DNA of 64,000 nt from CAMTWZ01 sp041749075 (GTDB taxonomy: Bacteria; Bacteroidota; Rhodothermia; Balneolales; HLUCCA01), in the NCBI GenBank assembly GCA_041749075.1, contig JBGTBY010000025.1, forward strand, positions 1 through 64,000, read 5' to 3'. Below the pieces are notes generated by a model. That model saw only the letters and a list, made by a program, of their open reading frames with translations, was not told the DNA's origin and made no database searches. Positions 63,266 to 64,000 of this stretch are shown piece after piece (the first letter of the stretch is position 1; the number at the start of each line of letters is the position of its first letter). Position numbers and translations under genes: made by a program.

Positions 63266-63730
63266 ATGAAAACAGTCTATGTCGATACGAGTGTTTTTGG
63301 TGGCCTTTATGACGAAGAGTTCTCTGTTTGGAGTAAGCTATTCTTCCAGCATGTTCTTCAATCGGATATAAAGATGATCATTTCCGATATCACGATTGGA
63401 GAACTGGAAAGGGCTCCCGTTAAAATCCGCCGCTTCGTCGAAAACCTGCCTGAGAAGAATCTGACTTTTATCCTACTTGATTCCGAAGCCACGCGATTAG
63501 GTTCGAAGTATATTCAGGAAAATGTCGTAGGTAAATCCTCATTGAACGATTGCTATCATATTGCTCTTGCAACCATTCACAAAGCGAATCTGCTCGTTAG
63601 CTGGAATTTCAAGCACATTGTTAATATTGAACGTATCCATGGGTATAATGCGGTTAACCTAAAAAATGGATATCATACACTTGAAATAAGAAACCCGAGA
63701 GAGGCTTTCGACTATGAAAACAATAACTGA
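63266..63730 (+). CDS. PIN-domain protein (VapC-like toxin candidate)
   Basis: 154 residues from ATG 63266. Begins MKTVYVDTSVFGGLYDEEF with the first PIN Asp (Asp7); later acidic residues lie in SDITIGELER and SSLNDCYHIALA, followed by the characteristic SWNFKHI. Metal-dependent RNase fold. It overlaps a 58-residue partner gene by 17 bp and sits between hsdS and the window edge, a usual place for toxin-antitoxin genes in type I loci. Confidence 0.83.
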   Translation: MKTVYVDTSVFGGLYDEEFSVWSKLFFQHVLQSDIKMIISDITIGELERAPVKIRRFVENLPEKNLTFILLDSEATRLGSKYIQENVVGKSSLNDCYHIALATIHKANLLVSWNFKHIVNIERIHGYNAVNLKNGYHTLEIRNPREAFDYENNN

Positions 63731-63890
63731 CAAAACATTTGACTGTGTGAAGTCAGTGCGCAAAATAAGGGAGCAGACCGCTCGTGAACTTGAAGGCAAG
63801 TCTGAGAAAGAGATTTTAGCGTATTACAAGGAACGAAGGCGTCATTTCACGCTTTTTCGCAAGCAAGTCGAGGAAATCGAGCCGAAGTAA
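63714..63890 (+). CDS. Small partner (antitoxin candidate) of the PIN protein
   Basis: 58 residues: MKTITDKTFDCVKSVRKIR... , ending HFTLFRKQVEEIEPK. Charged and helical, as in short antitoxins that accompany PIN toxins. It begins inside the PIN gene. Codon-level support is the overlap geometry and position; no defined family is recognised. Confidence 0.6.
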   Translation: MKTITDKTFDCVKSVRKIREQTARELEGKSEKEILAYYKERRRHFTLFRKQVEEIEPK

Positions 63891-63918
63891 CCCTTCACTG
63901 ATCGATTACTTTGTTGGT

Positions 63919-63970
63919 GATGCTGTAAATGACACTGTAAATGATGCTGTAAGTGATGCAGTAAATGATG
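63919..63970. repeat. 12-bp tandem repeat GATGCTGTAAAT
   Basis: Four copies with single changes (63919, 63931, 63943, 63955) plus a partial GATG. In one open frame it reads DAVN-DTVN-DAVS-DAVN-D and runs off the window without a start codon upstream. Confidence 0.75.
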
Positions 63971-64000
63971 TCGAGCCATTATCTTACACCGCAGACTTAC

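Noticed and set aside
63919..63970. Iterons of a replication origin
   Set aside because: Twelve-bp copies without spacing, in phase with an open reading frame and no replication gene nearby.

Overview
The window looks like chromosomal DNA of a moderately GC-balanced member of the Bacteroidota/FCB group, most like the Balneolota-Rhodothermota lineages. The evidence is T9SS C-terminal sorting domains of the NxPNPFNP type, a PorV-family protein, a TonB-dependent receptor with a carboxypeptidase-like N-terminal domain and no SusD, and a fused ispDF. Two promoters have TTGACA -35 boxes with 17-bp spacers rather than the TTTG/TAnnTTTG boxes typical of Bacteroidota. Lineage is inferred from families seen, not from a search.

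Layout. 1-3630: the tRNA-Thr/Tyr/Gly/Thr-tuf operon (minus), then queA-ispDF-dedA (minus) and tRNA-Ser. 3694-12325: a very compact plus-strand run of an exported protein, a LytR_C protein, rsfS, a 1,050-residue sensor kinase, a MATE exporter, a type III polyketide synthase, a methyltransferase and an FAD monooxygenase. 12375-32388: a beta-glucan (laminarin-like) utilisation region with GH16, a FucP-type sugar transporter, a GH-A clan lipoprotein, a LacI regulator, GH1 and GH3 on plus, and a T9SS cargo protein, a TonB receptor, a 1118-residue T9SS cargo protein, a PorV-like protein and a PpiC-type lipoprotein on minus. TTGCAAA-type palindromes lie in front of GH16 and GH1, with looser relatives in the lacI divergent region. 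32464-41600: aconitase, a tripartite HipBST toxin-antitoxin system, a sialate O-acetylesterase, superoxide dismutase, an MFS exporter and hemL. 41658-52805: most of the heme pathway on minus (hemH, A, C, D, E, F, B, L), broken up by a Panacea/RelE-like toxin-antitoxin pair, an ATPase and a phosphoesterase. The intergenic spaces are full of short dispersed repeats, several of which also lie in frame inside hemD.

53060-60170 is a visibly AT-rich island carrying a four-gene system: a helical GTPase-associated protein, two different P-loop GTPases and a 1039-residue protein that joins a GAP1-type N-terminus to a nucleoside phosphorylase/nucleosidase C-terminus. This matches the predicted GTPase-centred conflict systems and is the most interesting unit here. 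It ends at an attC-like imperfect inverted repeat. 60181-64000: DUF3024, type I restriction-modification hsdM/hsdS with AT-rich recognition domains, a PIN toxin with a 58-residue overlapping partner, and a 12-bp tandem repeat. The right end is a defence island that continues out of the window.
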